From assembly GCA_022606425.2 (NCBI GenBank), contig JAHDVF020000903.1, positions 1,364,001 to 1,428,000 of the forward strand: a stretch of 64,000 nt of DNA, written 5' to 3'. Positions 61,680-64,000 of the stretch are shown here, one piece after another. Source of the DNA: Lepidostoma basale. Lineage: Eukaryota; Arthropoda; Insecta; Trichoptera; Lepidostomatidae. Under the pieces are notes generated by a model. That model worked only from the letters and a program-made list of their open reading frames with translations. It was not told the DNA's origin and did not search any database. Both the position numbers and the translations under genes were made by a program. The first letter of the stretch is position 1; each line of letters opens with the position of its first letter.

Positions 61680-62070
61680 TTGTTTACCAGTACGAATGTT
61701 CTAAAAGGTCGAACATATAACGATGTTCCTTTCCGGGCGGCTCGCCAGCAGCGGAGAGGAGATGCGATAGGAAAAAGCATTTTGTACCCGGGGCTCGGCC
61801 ACTTTTTATTGGCCGACTTATGGCCCGCGCACTATGGCTCCTCGCGGCCCAACTCACTAAACATCATTTACAGACAACAGTCCTCAGTAGCCGGACGGGA
61901 CAAAGGGTTTCGAGCACGTACTCTATGAAAAATACCCTAAGTAAAAAACGACCTTGGAGTTGGGAGATTCGTACAGTTCCCAACACGGGTATCTCCCTTG
62001 TAAAGCAGGATCCGAAGAGGACCTGGGGAATGTTTTCGACAACTAATGGACTTTTTCAGAAATAGGCCGA
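61680..62070. promoter_or_regulatory. GC-rich block; exon or regulatory DNA
   Basis: CG-rich centre (GGGCGGCTCGCCAGCAGCGG, ACTTATGGCCCGCGCACTAT) with overlapping frames 61680-61928 and 61820-62065, neither recognisable. It includes a TTATGGCC word like posterior Hox sites. Confidence 0.25.
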
Positions 62071-63569
62071 GGTACAAATTTATTGTTACCGTGTTTCACG
62101 TCTCCCAATGTAGGTGGATAATATAAAATTCACTACACAGCTTAATCAATTTTAAAAGATATAAATAGAAATGCAGCATTCGATTAATCTGTATTCTAAT
62201 TTAATTTTACATCTGTTAAAGTAATCATATATAGGTATTCATAGGGCAAACAATATTTATTAAAATGACTTGTATATTAATAGAGGAATATGAGTCTCAC
62301 TACACACCCGAAACCGTTATAGGACGCAGCAGTGCCCGTCGTCAGTTTCGTACTTTCTAGGCCCGTCCGCGTGAATGCAGGATACCTTAACCTTAACTTT
62401 TAGATACCTTTAACCCCAGTCACCAAGTAATGATAACAATCAGCTTTTTTTTTCAAATAGCCGCCATTTTGCGAATTTAATTTTTTCAAAATTTCCGCAC
62501 TTAGTACAATAACTACATCCTTCTTATTCAAGAATTTAAAAAAAATTCAAATCACTGGAAGGACTGGAATTCTGCTAACCAGGACGTACTATTTTTTGAG
62601 CCCTTACTTTGCCGGCCTGCTCCTTTTTGGGTTTATAATTTTTTTTATAATTGTACTCTTTATATTGTTGAAATATCAATAAATAATTTATAAAAAAATG
62701 TATACTAAAATATTTATTGTATTTTTTATAGTGTCTGAAAAAACACCTAAAATTCGGGTGTCTATACTATAATACCCCCTTAAATTATTAACAAATTTAA
62801 AACACTGTAGGCGCGAGTTGAAAATTGTGTGAAAAAACAATAAACCATGTTGAATTAAAGAGTTAACAAACGATTAATTAAAAAAGTTGCACTGTTCCGG
62901 AACAATTTTAATTACGAATCGGTCACAGAGAAGAACGTCGGAATAAGGCGGGCCGGCCTCCTCGCAGAGTGTCCGGCTCCCGAGGGGGCTTTAAAATCTT
63001 CACTAATCCCGACTGATACCTCCGCTAGGCCAATGGCGAGCTAGACTTAAGGAAAGGGTCTACAGTATCACAACACAATACATACTCAATACTAGCTTTT
63101 CGGGAAATTGGGAAAATCTATACAATCTGGGCTACGCTCGATTTGATTGTGCGGACCCTCCGATACACAGGCGTACTTACAATATTTCAACCGTTTTATT
63201 GTCTCTTTTTTATGGTATACTCATCTGATATCATGATATCTATTTACCTATCTATATACTTATTTATTTTCAATATACATATGCATTTGATTCGCTTTTA
63301 TTTACTCTGTGGCCTTGTTAAATTCGTTTTACTCTTAAATTAATCAAATTAATTAAACATTTTCAAGTGTATTTGATATTAAGGAGAGCTTGATATTAAG
63401 GAATGCTTACTCCTGATCCAATGTACCTAGATTCAACCCTGGATATGACCCGATTTCTTCTTCATAATAACGATTTTTTTTTCTCAATTTGGAAATTGTA
63501 TGATGTAACAATTTATAATACAATTGATTTTAAACATTGGTGTTAGTCATCGCAAATAAATTTAAAAAA
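62071..63569. other. Intergenic DNA with two small GC-rich patches
   Basis: Patches lie at 62325-62385 and 62935-63045 (GGCGGGCCGGCCTCCTCGCA). GCCGCCATTTTG at 62461 is an inverted YY1/PHO-type site. The rest is AT-rich and unassigned. Confidence 0.3.
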
Positions 63570-63640
63570 TGACGGTTTCTAGAAGTTTCATTATATTTTA
63601 TGGTAGTGACATGTTTCGCTTAAATCCTATTTTATCAAAT
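63570..63640 (-). repeat. Hammerhead-like motif, type 2
   Basis: Minus strand: TTTGATAAAATAGGATTTAA, GCGAAACATGTCACTACC and ATAAAATATAATGAAACTTC. The GAAACATGTC half and the 3' flank match the 10.3-kb type 2 copy, but stem II has decayed. Confidence 0.5.
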
Positions 63641-64000
63641 ATTTCATTAATGGCCTCAAAAAAAGGATTAATTTTACGTCAGTAAATCACAGTATCAAAA
63701 TACAACCAAATATTATTGTTGCTTAAAAGTTGAGTTGAAGTGACAGCAGTAGGTATAATAAAAATATGTTTTAAGTAGTTTAGAAATACGAAGGAAATGG
63801 TTGGAAAAAAAGTATAAATTCAATGTTAAATGCGAACAGGAGTCGAGAAATGCCGTAAAAAATATTATATAGCCAAAAAAATAAAATACTTATGATAACC
63901 GTGTCCAAAGAAGTAATAATCGATAAGCATGACACTATGTATACCCAGATGTAGAGGACCCCCGAAAGATACTTGTACGCTCCCCATATTTTCTGTCTTG
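63641..64000. other. AT-rich window end, nothing assigned
   Basis: No supported feature before the window ends. Confidence 0.35.

Noticed and set aside
63420..63445. Inverted B-box-like word near the window end
   Set aside because: No A box at tRNA spacing and no SINE body.

Overview
The window looks like insect nuclear DNA, most probably from a moth or butterfly (Lepidoptera). It is AT-rich with long non-coding stretches, a tRNA-derived SINE family, many 5'-truncated insect-type LINEs and a long (TA)n microsatellite. The octamer TACTCGTA and its relatives recur more often than base composition predicts, which I associate with moth DNA. The taxon is an inference, not proven.

Gene content is sparse. 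One convincing host gene lies on the minus strand at 13108-15847. It has two coding exons, encodes 101 residues, and has matching splice phases, an in-frame upstream stop and a downstream AATAAA. I do not recognise its family. A broken, strongly GC3-biased coding relic with a Cys-rich motif lies at 39893-40215. Two other short open frames (18384-18548, 23706-23855) are weak candidates. Nearly all other long frames are retroelement remnants or chance.

From 0 to 40 kb the DNA is dominated by decayed mobile elements. These include LINE-A, whose largest copy (29739-31075) sits inside a (TA)n tract, and element B, a non-autonomous repeat that shares the last 50-60 bp and (TTAG)n tail of LINE-A. 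At least four other LINE lineages are present only as C-terminal ends. There are also several copies of one tRNA-derived SINE and a TTAA-flanked MITE at 24161-24386.

From 40 to 64 kb transposons thin out. The AT-rich background is broken by GC-rich blocks of 100-450 bp that do not read as genes. They resemble regulatory DNA around a developmental locus, but that is inference.

The most unusual pattern is a set of about twelve short loci resembling hammerhead ribozymes: a CUGAUGA-like box, a small hairpin, then GAAACATGTC with a palindromic stem III. They fall into four sequence types. At least six loci are head-to-head inverted pairs or their remnants, so they form foldback elements. Penelope-like retroelements and retrozymes are known to carry hammerhead motifs with short palindromic stem III. 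Here no Penelope coding sequence is visible.
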